In this document: piece by piece, positions 1 to 11,490 of the stretch
Numbering within the stretch: position 1 is the stretch's first letter
Layout of the letters: each line of letters starts with the position of its first letter
Source of the DNA: Episyrphus balteatus
Lineage: Eukaryota > Arthropoda > Insecta > Diptera > Syrphidae
Assembly (NCBI RefSeq): GCF_945859705.1
Contig: NC_079136.1
Location: forward strand, 80,724,867-80,788,866
Reading direction: 5' to 3'
Length of the DNA stretch: 64,000 nt
The notes under the pieces: generated by a model
Database searches by the model: none
The model's input: the letters and a program-made list of their open reading frames with translations, nothing else
What the model was told of the DNA's origin: nothing
Position numbers and translations under genes: made by a program

Positions 1-2222
1 TCGTTCTCCCCCAATTGGCCTTAAGGGAATAAGCCAGGCCACCAGGATAACACTGTTGGAAAAAGTCAAAGATACCGAGTACCAGCATTGTGATTTGCTT
101 TTATTTTAATTGCGATTTTTTTTTTTTCTCTGTTTTTGTTGGTTCTTGTTTATACTTCTGGTTCTGTCATTGATTCGCTTTCATTCACCACTCCTCGTAA
201 AACCCCTTGTACGCCCACTTAATGGCGTGCAATATTTTACTACGATTTATGAGTGCCGCAAGAGCAGAAATGCCTACCTACATTCTACTACCGCTTTCGG
301 CAGAATCCCGGCTCACCAGACTTCAGTTCGTATAACTAAAGGCAGTATAAAAACATCAAAAACAAATAAAAAAAGGTTAAAAAATCATATACCAACGTCC
401 ATATACTCTTACAAAATATACAAAAAAAAAAAAAAAAATATTGCAACTGGTCGCATGAACTTTTACCATATAATATTTACGTTCATAATGTAACTCGTAA
501 AGCCAGAGCGTACAACAATGATTTTTACAGTAGGTTATTTTTGCTTCCTGGAATTAATTCCACAAATTTATTTTATTTAAATGGGCTATATTGTTATGAG
601 AAAGGAAACTTGAGTAATAATACTTACTCAGTTTGTAAAAAAAAAAAAATTATTATTACATTCAGCAACATTTTGTATCTTAGTACAAGCTTAAGCATCT
701 AACTGTCATAACAAAAAATGTTGTGTGCAAGTGTTATGTACTTAATATCAATTTGAAAGTGTTGGCTCCTAGGTCAAAGTTGTAATTCAAATTATTTGCA
801 TGTTCTCCATACATGTACACTGTGGCGTATACGTGTTATTTTTTGTATTTGTTTATTGAATATATTTTTAAATTGCATGTGAAACAGTGGGGAAGAGAAG
901 ACTGTTGATCGAGCTAGAATTTGTATGTTCTAGTATTCTGGCTATATGACACATTATTTTTAACTCTTTTATAATGCTTAAAAAAAATTGTGTGTTAATG
1001 TGAAGTAAGTGTTTTGGTTTGGTTTTTCTTAATTTTTTTTTTTTTTTTTTTTTTTTTAAAATTTCATGCCGGTGTATATTGAAACATTTTTTTTCAGTGA
1101 AAGTTGTAAGTTTATTCCTTTAGTTGTATTGAACTGATACAAAGCGAACAAGGACTTTGTTGTTCCTATTTGTGTTTCAGTATGGTTCCTATTTTGGCCA
1201 CTAAAAGAAGGTTCAAAAATTAGTGAAAACTAGTACGTAAAATTTGGTACTATGATTTTATTCATTCATTCATTTATGGTTTTATCTGTCATTCAAATAA
1301 TGAATCAATAATGCTTATTGTAATTTTTGACGTGACAACCCATCTTTTGAGTGAAATGAGAAGATTTACAACTAGTACTGAAACACCCTGTAAATAAAAC
1401 GTAACACTTGTTAGATTTAGTGAGTTTTGAGTTTATATGATTACCAAGACAGTGTTTATACAAATATCCACGATTAAAGAGTGTTTTTTGGACAGGAATG
1501 AAAAATTAGATTTAATAACTAAAATTTTATTTGGGAGTAATGAGGTTATGTTGAGCATCATTTAGAGAATTTTTTAATCCGAACTCAATGATTTCAGGTT
1601 GTAATTAAAAAGTGAAAAACAAAATGGATTTTCTGAAAATAAATTTCCACTGTTTTTTCCAATATTTGTGTAGGCACAAAAATTTTTCTTGAAATTCAGT
1701 ACAGTCGCATAAGTTTTGGTTATTCCGCTCTGACATCTCTTAATAGCCTGTTTTAACTATATGGTTAATGAGATAATTTTTATTAACTTTCAAAAATGAG
1801 ATCATTTCCCTTACAAATTTGAAGTTTTAAAATGAGTTAAGAATTCCCAGAACATATTACTTTATGATACCTATATTGAAAACAGTTCACACACGAGGTG
1901 TACAGAGCAAAAACGTTCTAACCAGACAAATCTCATTCTGAGCAAAATGAGTTTAAAAAATGTCTTATTTTTGGGGTTCCTATTTAATGGCTTTGTAATT
2001 ATTTAATTTTCTTCTTTTGTATTATTTTGCAAAATGACGTTTGGTGTTGTTGAGCAAAATTTTACTTCGAATACAAAATAGCTTCTGTTATAGAGCGATG
2101 AAAATGTTCTGCTTTAATTTTTACTCTGCTTCATATAGTTCATGGGGATTTTATTAAATGGTGCAAATAGTTTTATTGCAATTTGATCTGTGTACACTTG
2201 GGTTTATTTAAGTTTTTTTCGG
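1..2222. other. AT-rich spacer, no gene recognised
   Basis: Only short AT-biased open frames occur here, such as one of 127 codons at 110-493 that is rich in F, K and T and ends in a poly-A run. None shows a domain or a coding-like composition. Long poly-A and poly-T runs are present near 428 and 1031. I see no RNA gene or structured repeat in this stretch. Confidence 0.5.
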
Positions 2223-2599
2223 GAATCAAGTTCCTAAGTGGAAAAACTGTTTTATTTTATTTGTCATGCTACTCAAATGCTTGTTTTAGTAAATAAATTT
2301 AATAAACCCAAAAAAGACATGCATGTCCTGACTAAACCCCTGGTCCTAAAAATATGGTTTATCTTTTACCTTTTTGAAAAGGGTGTTTCATATAGAAAAG
2401 AACCTCATCAGAAATGTTTAATATTAAGGCTATATCTAAAAAAAATGACCTAATAAGTCTACATATACCTATATCAAAGGCGAAAAAAAAACTTCAACCC
2501 TCTTGGGGCGCCATCTAGCGTCAAAATAAAAATCTGAAAAAATTAGTGGATTTTTTTTATTTTTATTAAAAACAGTTTTTCCACTTAGGAACTTGATTC
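2223..2599. repeat. Short inverted-repeat element (about 377 bp)
   Basis: The ends are inverted copies of each other: GAATCAAGTTCCTAAGTGG at 2223 and its reverse complement ending at 2599. The match extends about 30 bp into each arm. An 11-bp direct repeat, TGTGTACACTT, lies outside at 2189-2199 and 2603-2613, but it does not abut the arms. No transposase is present. It is most likely a small MITE-like element or a solo foldback; the family is unknown. Confidence 0.5.
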
Positions 2600-3544
2600 A
2601 AGTGTGTACACTTCAATTTTATTGATAATGTGGGTTAGGTCGTTTTGGCGGTGAGTGCCTAAAACTAGATCTGTATAGAAGAGGAGGAAACAAAATAAGG
2701 TGTTGTTTGTAAAGCTGATTTGCGGACGATAATTTTACGTGATAACGTTTTAAAAACAGATTGTGTGCTCTAGCTGTGTCAAAATTTTAGCTCACGTTTT
2801 TCTTATTTGTTTTAATGACATAAAACCAAAAAAAATTACACAACAAAATGATTTAAAAACTATTTGTAACAAAAAAGAAATAACAGCAAAAAAGGTTTTA
2901 GGCTGTCTTGGGATTGAACCTTGGATCTCTGGTCCACAATAGAAAAAAACTTTTAAACTTTTTAACACAATTAAATGCAGACGTTATATATAATATGTGT
3001 AGCAATTTAAGGTTGGACTTTGCGTCATATACTAAACTAGCTTGTGGTACCAAAATAGCACGTCTAAAATACCATCCAACAAATGTTGCCTTAATTATAA
3101 AAGTGGACTAAGTCACTGCTATACAACAAAAAAAAAAAAACGATACAAATTGTAATAATTCAAGGGCTAAACTAAATTTGAATGCGAAATTGCAGTCAAA
3201 AGACTTGTTTATTACTCTTTCAATTATTAAAAAAAAGAAATAGGTACAATAACATTTTTAAATAAAATTATTACGTTAGTTTATCTTAAAATAATGCAAA
3301 AAGTCCACTTTCATAACTATTGGCACAAAAAAATTAAGCTAATGTTTAATTATTTTTTCCGGATGCTCAAAAATTTTTCGTAGTGTTGGGAATTTTGGCG
3401 TTAATCACCTTGAAAATGACATTTGAGACATGACCATATTTTTTGTAAAAGTGGGTCACTGTGGTGTGTACGTGATATTTTTGTACACCTAAACAGCAAA
3501 AATTAAATTTCAATCGCTTGCCAGTTAACCGAAGCAATATGTAT
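2600..3544. other. AT-rich spacer, no gene recognised
   Basis: No recognisable gene is present. A stretch near 2905-2935 resembles the B-box/T-arm sequence of a tRNA-derived SINE, but no A box or repeat partner could be seen, so it is not called. Confidence 0.4.
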
Positions 3545-4695
3545 AGCTATGATTACACGGTCAACGTAATCGGTCAACGCGTTGACTCTCTGACGTAAAA
3601 ATGACGTCACAATCTGTCCCAAGAGTGTCACGTTGTGTAATCGTCAGCGAAAACTGTTGTCATTGCGTTGACGGGTACGATGACACTCGCGTTGACACAC
3701 ATTTTTGGGTCAACGCATTGACTATTTTCGATGACCGTGTAATCTCTCTGTCAATGCCATTGGGACGCTTTGACAGGGTTTTAGGACTGGGTGTCATCGC
3801 AATGACCCTGTCCCAGCGTTGACGCGGCAGAATTTAATACCGTGTCATCGTTTTAGAATGACATTGTTTCTTGTATAGAAATGTGATGAAAGTTGGATTG
3901 GGAAATTTTTTTGTAGGATGATTATTGGAATGGTGTACCGTTTTGGAGGGAGGGGGTTTTCATTTCACCTTTTTGTTTTTTTTTTTACAAAAAAAACTTT
4001 TTGGTATAGCCATGGCATCCATGTTGGATGCAAAATTTTTTTTTTTACAAAAAACCAAAAACCATTTGTATATTCTAAGGTGCATTTTAAGACCATAATT
4101 ATTAACATTGGGTGGGGCGTTCCTATGCTATAAGCGTCTGAAGGTGGCAATGTTGATTTTTTTTTCGATTTTTTTAAAATCAAATGTCGAAAAATTTTTT
4201 TTTTCTAACTTTTCGACACAAATTTAGAAATTTTAAATTTGTATTCGTTCAACAATCTTACCAGAATTCATTTAAGACTTTTATCTTAAAAGTGCATTGC
4301 GTATATCTCGAAATATTTACATTTCAATGCAACAATGTCAAACATATTTCCCTTTAATTTTTCTATGAGAGCTTTTTTTAAATCTCATTTTCTCCGCTTT
4401 TTTTTTACAAATATTTTTGGAAAATTTAAATTTTTGCTTTGTGTCAAACAGTGTGATCAATAAAGTTTTGCGAGTCAACGCGTTGACACTGCTAAGTAAA
4501 CGTCACGTTGACACACCTGCACGTCAACGTAATTTAGGACAACATTGACGCAATAGTGTCAATCGTGTGATAGTCAATGTTTTATGCATTGACACTGTGA
4601 ACGTTGACGGTGAGATGACAGAGAGAATATGGATTTCTTCTTGACGTCAGAGAGTCAACGCGTTGACCGATTTCGTTGACCGTGTAATCATAGCT
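3545..4695. mobile_element. Inverted-repeat DNA element with CGTTGAC motifs
   Basis: The termini are long inverted repeats of about 55 bp. The left begins AGCTATGATTACACGGTCAA at 3545 and the right is its reverse complement ending at 4695. The element is flanked by a perfect 7-bp direct repeat TATGTAT (3538-3544 and 4696-4702), which supports insertion with target duplication. Both ends carry the 14-bp palindrome GTCAACGCGTTGAC. The subterminal regions (about 3560-3840 and 4480-4690) contain many further GTCAACG/CGTTGAC copies in both orientations, like clustered transposase-binding sites. There is no transposase ORF, so it is non-autonomous. The 7-bp duplication does not settle the superfamily. 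Confidence 0.65.
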
Positions 4696-4702
4696 TATGT
4701 AT

Positions 4703-5882
4703 TTGTTGCATGATCGTTTTTAATTTTTAAAATATGTGCATTACTATTGTCATTAATAACTAATACAAATAAATAAATACATTATAATATTACTTTATTT
4801 TGTTTTAATTTACTAATACATTAATTTACAATAATGTTCAATATCCTTAATAAACAGACGAAATTAATTAAGTTCCTTTCTATTGTTGTTATTTTTATTT
4901 TATTTGTATATTGCTTTAAAAGATTAACTTATTGCAAATATACAAGTACAAATGTATACATTAATCAACATAAGCTAAACATAAGGCTATATAACATTTT
5001 AACTACAATTTACTATTACAATTCCACCAATTGAGTTCAACATATTTATAGCAATTTATGTTATAAAAATAACAGAAATTCTGTGTGGTTCCAACAAAGA
5101 AATCACTGGTCCATTCCACCCTTTCGGTATCTAAAAAGCATAACGATGTAGTATTCCAACTTGGATAGCAATCAAACAAAAAGACAGATAAAAACTAGAT
5201 TTCCGTTTCAATAACTATTGACTTTTGTTAACCAATATGAAAAAGAATTCTCATTCTCTCGCCACCCGCTGATGTCCTTGCGTCCATTCTTGTTATAGTT
5301 CAGCCGTCGTTGTCGTCGTCGTTCAGTGAGAAAAATAATCGTTCGAAAACGGAAGAACTATAAAATCAAACAAAGAGAGAGAGAGAGAAAAGCAAAATGA
5401 ACAAGGATATCGAAATTGTCCTTATAACTTTGAAACAAAGCATTTCGTTGGCTACGGTACATTAATTTTGTGAACAAGTAACATATCCGAAAGGAACGAG
5501 GGATCTCATGTCTATTTTTTTTTTTTTTTGTTTCTTTTGTTTTTCCTCCAATTTATGTATTTCTTTCCAAATTCTCTATTTGTGTGGATCGCTATCGACT
5601 AAAGTTCCCTTCTGTTGGGAGTTACTTTAAATGGCTTAAATAATTTATAAACTTGAATCAGACAAAAAAAAAAAAATTGTATGGTAAACACGTTTTTGCT
5701 CAAATGAATATGAGTTGGAGGATAAAATCTTTTGTTCTTTTTTTTAATCTAAGAAGATAACAAGCGAAAAAAAGAACTTATAATGATTGAATTCACATCA
5801 ATGTGAAGAACCATGTACTTAATTTTTTTAAATATTATTTTAGACTTTGCAGGAGAGAATACAATATCAATTTTGTAGTTTA
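4703..5882. other. AT-rich spacer, no gene recognised
   Basis: No domain-bearing frame is present. There is a short GA-dinucleotide run near 5374-5388 and several poly-T runs. A slightly more GC-balanced stretch lies at 5270-5350, with GTCGTC-type trinucleotides. Nothing else is visible. Confidence 0.4.
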
Positions 5883-5901
5883 ATAAATTAGAATACTTAT
5901 T
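5883..5901. repeat. Target-site duplication of the PLE, left copy
   Basis: The 19-bp sequence ATAAATTAGAATACTTATT is found here and again at 14700-14718, exactly bracketing the compound PLE insertion. Its first 7 bp (ATAAATT) also match the sequence that follows the terminal repeat inside the element near 13440, so microhomology may have guided the junction. Confidence 0.8.
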
Positions 5902-5952
5902 AAAATTATGATCCTAAGTGGGCTGTAGGTCTGTCTTGATAATTTTAATATT

Positions 5953-5995
5953 TCGTCGACGTTTCGGGCGTGATTACACCCTTCTTCAGGACTCT
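5953..5995 (-). ncRNA. Minimal hammerhead ribozyme motif, PLE 3' terminal repeat
   Basis: Read on the minus strand, the core is CTGAAGA (5989-5983), then a 6-bp helix II (GGGTGT/ACGCCC, loop AATC), then GAAAC (5965-5961) and GTC, with cleavage expected after that C. A short helix I can form between the GTC just before CTGAAGA and the GAC after the cleavage site. Helix III is reduced to about one base pair. Minimal hammerheads like this, thought to act as dimers, are established in the terminal repeats of PLEs. Activity is not shown here. Confidence 0.75.
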
Positions 5996-6302
5996 AAAGT
6001 AAAAATTTTTTTCTGAAAATACTAAAAAAAAAATCTAAATTAAAATCTATACTTACAATATTATAAAATAATAAATTTTAAGATATTTCTTAAAATTTGT
6101 TTTGGTAAATTTTCTGGTATCTCTTTTTTATTTCTTATATTTTTGTAAATATTTTAAAATTCAAAAATTGAAGCCTTAAAAAAGACGTTTCAATTTATCA
6201 AATTTCAAAATAATGAAATCTAAATTTCACATTTGATACAAAAATCAAAATTTGACTTTCAAAATCAAACATGATCTTCAGAAATCAGGTCAAATATAAA
6301 AT

Positions 6303-6695
6303 TTAGCCTAAAATATTTCTATGGACAAACTGGCTATAGATATTGCTCAGTCCTTCGCAATCTGATCGCCTATTAACAGTATTATTAGTATTTAAAATGT
6401 GCAACATTTCTAATAACATACGTTTACTATAGTGTTTTTCTGTCTGTAAAATGTCAACATTGTTAAAGTCTGGCCTATGTCCTTCATCTATACAATGTAA
6501 AGCCAATGCTGTTTTTTGTGAGTGTCCGCTATTTATGTCTGATCTGTGACCAGCTAAACGATTTTTAAGCTTTTGCATAGAAGTTCCTACATAAACGGAA
6601 GGACATTGGTCTATTCCGTCACCTAGACATTTTATCTTATAGATAATATTTGATCTTTCACTTTTCGAAAATTCACCTTTTAAATTTGAAAACAA
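6303..6695 (-). pseudogene. PLE GIY-YIG endonuclease domain
   Basis: A 130-residue C-terminal portion of the PLE polyprotein. The NIIYKIKC and SVYVGTS segments correspond to the GIY and YIG strands of the family, followed by LKNRLAGHRSD with the conserved R and H positions. The domain nicks DNA to prime reverse transcription. It lies 146 bp beyond the RT frame. The intervening DNA still encodes the linker seen in related elements (SILYIPGLSNRIL), but it sits behind a TAA at 6842 and a frameshift near 6708, so RT and endonuclease are no longer one reading frame. The ATG at 6695 is internal and probably not a native start. A copy with one visible residue change (D to N) lies at 13880-14272. Confidence 0.85.
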
Positions 6696-6841
6696 TGAAC
6701 TTCTTAAGATATTTGATGATTAAAAGCTAAACGAACATTGTCTTTATTTCTTATGGGGGCATTTAAAATTCTATTTGAAAGACCTGGAATGTATAGAATA
6801 CTTTTGTATGAAAATTGTGTAACATTTATTACTAAATTTGT

Positions 6842-8019
6842 TTAAACCAAGGGATTAAAATATTGATTCAATATTGTTCTTATTATGTTTAATGGAAAGG
6901 AGTTAGAAAGTAAAGTATTAGTAATTATTTTTATGTTTTTTTGACGAAAGACAATGTCACTGATATCCAATACTCTGTTGGCAAAATTTTTTGCTGTGTT
7001 GATAATAACATGTTTCGGCTGTTTAGAATTAAAATTAATGAGACGACCTGAAGATGTTGGTTTTTTATACCAATCAAATACTAATCTATTATTTTTCCTT
7101 TTTACTAACACATCAAGATAAGGAAGTTCTCCGTTATTTTCCAACTCAACAGTAAACTGAATTTTTGGATGAAAGGAATTTAAGGCAGTTAGAGTTGAAC
7201 TAACATGATTCGATTTGAGAATAATAAAAATGTCATCGACATATTTTGTAATTAGCTTTGGTTTATTTGGAATTTTATCAAATACGCTATCTAATAATGC
7301 TTCCATTACGATATCTGCTAATATTGGAGAAGCAGGACTTCCCATAGGAACTCCTTGTTTTTGTTGATAAAATATTTTATCATATTCCAAATAATTGTTG
7401 GCGATTACACAGAATCGCAAGATTTCTAAGAATTTTAATTTTGGAATTCTTGTATGATCTTTGATAATATTCCAACTTTTTTCAACCAATTCTAGAGCCA
7501 ATTGAATAGGAATATTGGTGAATAATGAAACAACATCAAAAGAAACTAAAACATGGTCTTGTTCCAAAACAACGGGTGAGACTGTTGAAATGAACGATGA
7601 TGCATTTTTTACGTTATATTTAGAATTAACAGTAATGTTATTTAAAATTTTAACTAGGTATTTAGATAACTGATAACATGGAACATTCATAGAAGAACAA
7701 ATTGGTCTTAGAGGCATGTTTTGTTTATGAATTTTAGGTAATCCATAAATTTTAGGACTATTAGCAGTATATGTCGTCATATTCTTCTTTTCATATTCAT
7801 TAATGAAATTATTAGTGAACAAGTACTTAACTAGATTATTATTCCGACTTTGAACCTTATTTGTGGGGTCACTTCTCAAAATTGTATAAGTGTTCCTGTC
7901 AGCCATCATATCTTTAATTTTATCAACATAAGTTATTTTTTCTATTGCTACCGTGACATTGCCTTTGTCAGCTGGAACAATTAAAATTTCAGGGTGCCGT
8001 TTTAAGAAATGTCTTGTAT
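6842..8019 (-). pseudogene. PLE reverse transcriptase, C-terminal two thirds
   Basis: This is the Penelope-type reverse transcriptase. The frame is open from the LINE junction at 8019; the first ATG, at 7909, is internal. Upstream of it the family motif around PADKGNVTV is readable. Counting from that Met, the motifs in order are KIYGLPKIHK (about residues 53-62), RPICS (68-72), SFDVVSLFTNIP (123-134), QGVPMGSPASP (185-195) and the catalytic YVDD (223-226). All are diagnostic of PLE rather than LINE or LTR enzymes. The catalytic aspartates are intact. The frame ends with TAA at 6842, although the next about 45 codons still read as PLE sequence in the same frame. The 5' part is displaced to 12621-13397 by the LINE insertion. 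Confidence 0.9.
8006..8019. repeat. Probable LINE target-site duplication, 3' side
   Basis: The 14 bases GAAATGTCTTGTAT match AAAATATCTTGTAT at 12621-12634 in 12 of 14 positions. They are the PLE codons for a T-R-(H/Y)-F stretch duplicated on each side of the nested LINE. The mismatches imply an old insertion or an imprecise boundary. Confidence 0.6.
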
Positions 8020-8250
8020 TATTATTACTATTATTATTACAAATTCTTTATTTGATCAAAACTCGAAATACATTTGAAAAATTATATAAGAACATTAGCA
8101 TGGCAAAAAATATATTTGCCGTCTGCCTGAAAATTGACATTTATCGAGAATAAAAAAAGAAAGTTTAAGATTAGATATAAAATTTATAAATAGAATATGT
8201 AGACAATTGAATAAAAAGATTGAATTTAAATAAATAATAAAAATTTAAAT

Positions 8251-11200
8251 TTACTCTAAAAAACTGTTTCGGTAATCTAAGGCATGATCAATAAAATTGT
8301 AAAGGTCCTTCCAACCCCACTCTCCGTTTAAAATTTGTTTCGCTTCCTGGTGATTGAGAAAGCTTTTGGAAAAATAAAGTCTTCGAAGTTCTTGTAGCAT
8401 TGGACAAACGGCTAAGAAGTGGTTGACATCTTCGATTTCATTTCGATTGCAGAGGTTACACCTGGGATTATCATTTCTGTGAGGTTTGTAATTAAGATTT
8501 AGCATCTCAGTTCTTGCTTTAAACAAAGTACCTATTTGATTTGCAGAGAGATTACTATTAAAATAATTGTTTACGAACAAAGTGTGATTAAGTTGCTTAT
8601 AGACCAATCTGCTTGGAGAGGTTCTAGCCCTATTCAAGAAATTGAGATACAATGAATCATCAACCAATGCAATACATTCATAAAACCTACCTTTCCAATT
8701 AGCAAGAGTAGTTGTACTTAGGTTTAGATTAAATCCGTGTGCATTTGCTATTTCATACCATTCTTTAAACGGTGATAAATTCCTTCGGAATGCGAAATCC
8801 ATCATTTGCTTATGAAGATTTTCATTTGACCTTTGCATTACTTTTACTATATAATCGGCATTAAATTTAAGATTTTTTAGAAAAATCGGAGGGATACCTG
8901 ATTCCACATGTATAGCGTAAGTTGGTGTATAATTTGGAAGTTTGAATATACGTTTAAAAAAGAAGCGCTGCACTACCTCAAATTCATCGAGATCTTGGTA
9001 ACCAAAAACTTGACTGGCATAGCATAAGCATGAGTTTATAGTGGCTTCAAAAACTCTAAATTTTGCTGAGATGCCTATGTACTTATTGCAGAAGATTTTG
9101 TTCCATATAAGGTTTATTGCAGTTTTTGCCGACAAGCATTTTTCCTTAACATGGGGCCGGAAATCGAGATTGCTACAAAATAGAACACCTAAATACTTGA
9201 ATTGGTTAACCACCTCTATAGGTTCACGATCCAATGACCATGCTTCTAGCGGGTTTCTCCTTCGACGGGTGCTTTCAAAAATCATAATTTTTGATTTTGA
9301 GGTGTTTATAATCAGGTCCCATTTATCACAAAAGTTTTTAAGTCTATTAATTTGTAATTGTAATGTGGTGGGGTTATCCGCCAAAACAACAAGGTCATCC
9401 GCATAAAGTAGTACCTTAATAAGTAGACTTCCGAACCTAACACCCCCAGGAAGATCACGGGAGATATCGTCAATGAAAAGGGCGAACATAATCGGGCTTA
9501 AGGGGCAACCTTGGGGCACACCGCAATCAGTGTTAAAGAAGCTGGATGTGGAGCTCCCGTTTGACACAGTAGCGCAAGTATTAGTGAGGAGAAGTTTATA
9601 GAGTCTTAAAAATTTCGTCGATATACCTAAATTTGATAATTTATAAATAAGTGAATTCCGGTTGATAGTATCAAATGCTGCCCTAAAATCAATGAAAAAT
9701 ACATAAAGTTTTTGTTTGTTATCGATGAAACGTTTTGCTATGTTGGAGAGTGCGAAGATTTGATCCACAGTTGAAAGACCAGAACGAAAACCAGCTTGGA
9801 AAGTGCTTAGCAATTTGTTTTCTTCTACCCACTTCATAAGCCTGCAGTATAGAATTTGAGTAAATATTTTTCTCAAACAAGGAAGAATCGAAATGCCCCT
9901 ATAGTTTGCTGGTGAGCTTGGATCTCCTTTTTTAAAAATTGGACAAATTTGTGACATCAAAAATGACTGAGGTATTTCTTCTTTTTCAAGAAGCTTATTA
10001 AAAAAATCAAGAAGAAGATTTAGGAAAGACGGGGATGAGTTTTTATAAAATTCAGCTGGGATTCCATCTAGCCCGGCTGCCTTGTTGTTTTTCATGTTTT
10101 TAAGGGTTGCTTGCAATTCATTTATTGTAATAGGGTCGTCTAGGTCTGAAATCGTGATTGAGGGTAAAGCATATTGAAATAGTTGTGAGTTTGTTGACGC
10201 GTTAAGAAGTTCCATGAAATGGTTTGCTAGTAACTCTACATTTATTGTAGTTGCTGAAACATTTTTAACACCACCTAAAAATCTCACTTTAGACCAAAAT
10301 GATTTTGAGTCTTTACACTTTGATAAACTTACTGCTAAACCAGCCATAAAAGTTTTTTGTTTATTTTTGCATACTCTCTTATACGTTTTATTTGCATCTA
10401 GGTAGAGCGATTTAAAGAAATTAGACTTTGTTTTCCTAAAAATTTTAAGCATCGTAAACGATTTTTTTCTGAGTTTTTTGCATTCCCAGTCGTACCACTC
10501 AGCAGTAAAATTTTGTTTCCTATTGGGTGGCATGGCTGAACTCTTAATAACTTCAATTATTTCGCCAGCCGACCGCTCACAAGACCAGGATACATGGCTT
10601 GATAGACTATTTACTTGAGCATCGAGTTTACGCTTGTACATTACTACCTGACTATCAACCCATTTATATTTTCGGACTGGTTCGCTCAGCGTAGAATCGA
10701 TGTTTTGTAAATTCATAAATGTCACTATTGGAAGGTGGGCTGAATAGCTTGCAGTTTGTACCTCAAAATCCTCTATAACAGTAAGCCAATCGCCTCTAGC
10801 CAAACAGTAATCTATCATAGAACAACCCTGACCAGAAATAAATGTTAGTTCACCTCTGCTATCTCTTTTAGAAATTCCATTTACAACCATTAGACCGAAG
10901 TCCTCCACCAACTCCATTAAACGCCTGCCACAACTATTTACAATTACGTCCGAAGACCTTCTCAAATTATCAAACGCGTGTGCTGTGTTGTTCATCAGAG
11001 AAGCTGGATTTTGAAATTCACCGATTCTAGCATTTAAATCGCCTAATATTAAAATGTTCTTAAAATCAATTTCACTTAAAAAGGATTGCAGTTCATTGAA
11101 ATCGTTATTCCAATTAGTACAATTTAAATAGGTTGGAAGAATATAATATTGTTCATGCCTGTGATTTAACATTATAACAGTCTTTCTCCCTACAAATTTA

Positions 11201-11490
11201 ATACTAACAAAACTTTTTAAACTACATCGTACTGCTATCAAATAACCTCCACTTGCTCTACCAAAAATACTATTGCGAGTGGCGGGAATAAATTTAATAA
11301 AAAAATCTTTGAAAAATTTAGCGAATTGTGTATCCTGACCATCTTCGAGAAAAGTCTCTAACAGAATAATAATATCAAAATTTAATATAAACCTAAAAAA
11401 ATCTGGAATTGTTAATTTGTTTTTAAGGCCAGATATATTATAACTTAAAATTTTTAACTTTAAAATTACTTGGCAGACGGCAACGCTATC
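8251..11490 (-). CDS. LINE ORF2: AP endonuclease plus reverse transcriptase
   Basis: The frame of about 1,079 codons nicks target DNA and reverse-transcribes the element RNA. The N-terminal apurinic-endonuclease-like domain shows SYNISGL (about residues 16-22), the acidic LLETFLED (43-50), GRASGGYL before residue 84, GDLN (150-153) and SAHLP (250-254). The RT domain starts near KAAGLDGIPAEF (about 471) and includes AGFRSGLSTVDQ, FIDFRAAFD, GVPQGCPLSP and the catalytic YADD (696-699). A C-terminal CX2CX9HX4C knuckle lies at about 1011-1029. No ATG is near the start: the frame is open back to the ORF1 stop and in the same phase, so initiation is by readthrough, reinitiation or a non-AUG codon. 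No internal stop is seen. Confidence 0.9.
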   Translation of the reverse strand, partial: DSVAVCQVILKLKILSYNISGLKNKLTIPDFFRFILNFDIIILLETFLEDGQDTQFAKFFKDFFIKFIPATRNSIFGRASGGYLIAVRCSLKSFVSIKFVGRKTVIMLNHRHEQYYILPTYLNCTNWNNDFNELQSFLSEIDFKNILILGDLNARIGEFQNPASLMNNTAHAFDNLRRSSDVIVNSCGRRLMELVEDFGLMVVNGISKRDSRGELTFISGQGCSMIDYCLARGDWLTVIEDFEVQTASYSAHLPIVTFMNLQNIDSTLSEPVRKYKWVDSQVVMYKRKLDAQVNSLSSHVSWSCERSAGEIIEVIKSSAMPPNRKQNFTAEWYDWECKKLRKKSFTMLKIFRKTKSNFFKSLYLDANKTYKRVCKNKQKTFMAGLAVSLSKCKDSKSFWSKVRFLGGVKNVSATTINVELLANHFMELLNASTNSQLFQYALPSITISDLDDPITINELQATLKNMKNNKAAGLDGIPAEFYKNSSPSFLNLLLDFFNKLLEKEEIPQSFLMSQICPIFKKGDPSSPANYRGISILPCLRKIFTQILYCRLMKWVEENKLLSTFQAGFRSGLSTVDQIFALSNIAKRFIDNKQKLYVFFIDFRAAFDTINRNSLIYKLSNLGISTKFLRLYKLLLTNTCATVSNGSSTSSFFNTDCGVPQGCPLSPIMFALFIDDISRDLPGGVRFGSLLIKVLLYADDLVVLADNPTTLQLQINRLKNFCDKWDLIINTSKSKIMIFESTRRRRNPLEAWSLDREPIEVVNQFKYLGVLFCSNLDFRPHVKEKCLSAKTAINLIWNKIFCNKYIGISAKFRVFEATINSCLCYASQVFGYQDLDEFEVVQRFFFKRIFKLPNYTPTYAIHVESGIPPIFLKNLKFNADYIVKVMQRSNENLHKQMMDFAFRRNLSPFKEWYEIANAHGFNLNLSTTTLANWKGRFYECIALVDDSLYLNFLNRARTSPSRLVYKQLNHTLFVNNYFNSNLSANQIGTLFKARTEMLNLNYKPHRNDNPRCNLCNRNEIEDVNHFLAVCPMLQELRRLYFSKSFLNHQEAKQILNGEWGWKDLYNFIDHALDYRNSFLE

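Noticed and set aside
110..493. 127-codon plus-strand ORF
   Set aside because: Composition is driven by AT-rich and poly-A sequence, with no motif, no neighbours and a lysine run from an A-tract.
9041..9406. Plus-strand ORFs at 9041-9406, 10214-10405 and 12230-12460
   Set aside because: They are antisense shadows of the LINE ORF1/ORF2.
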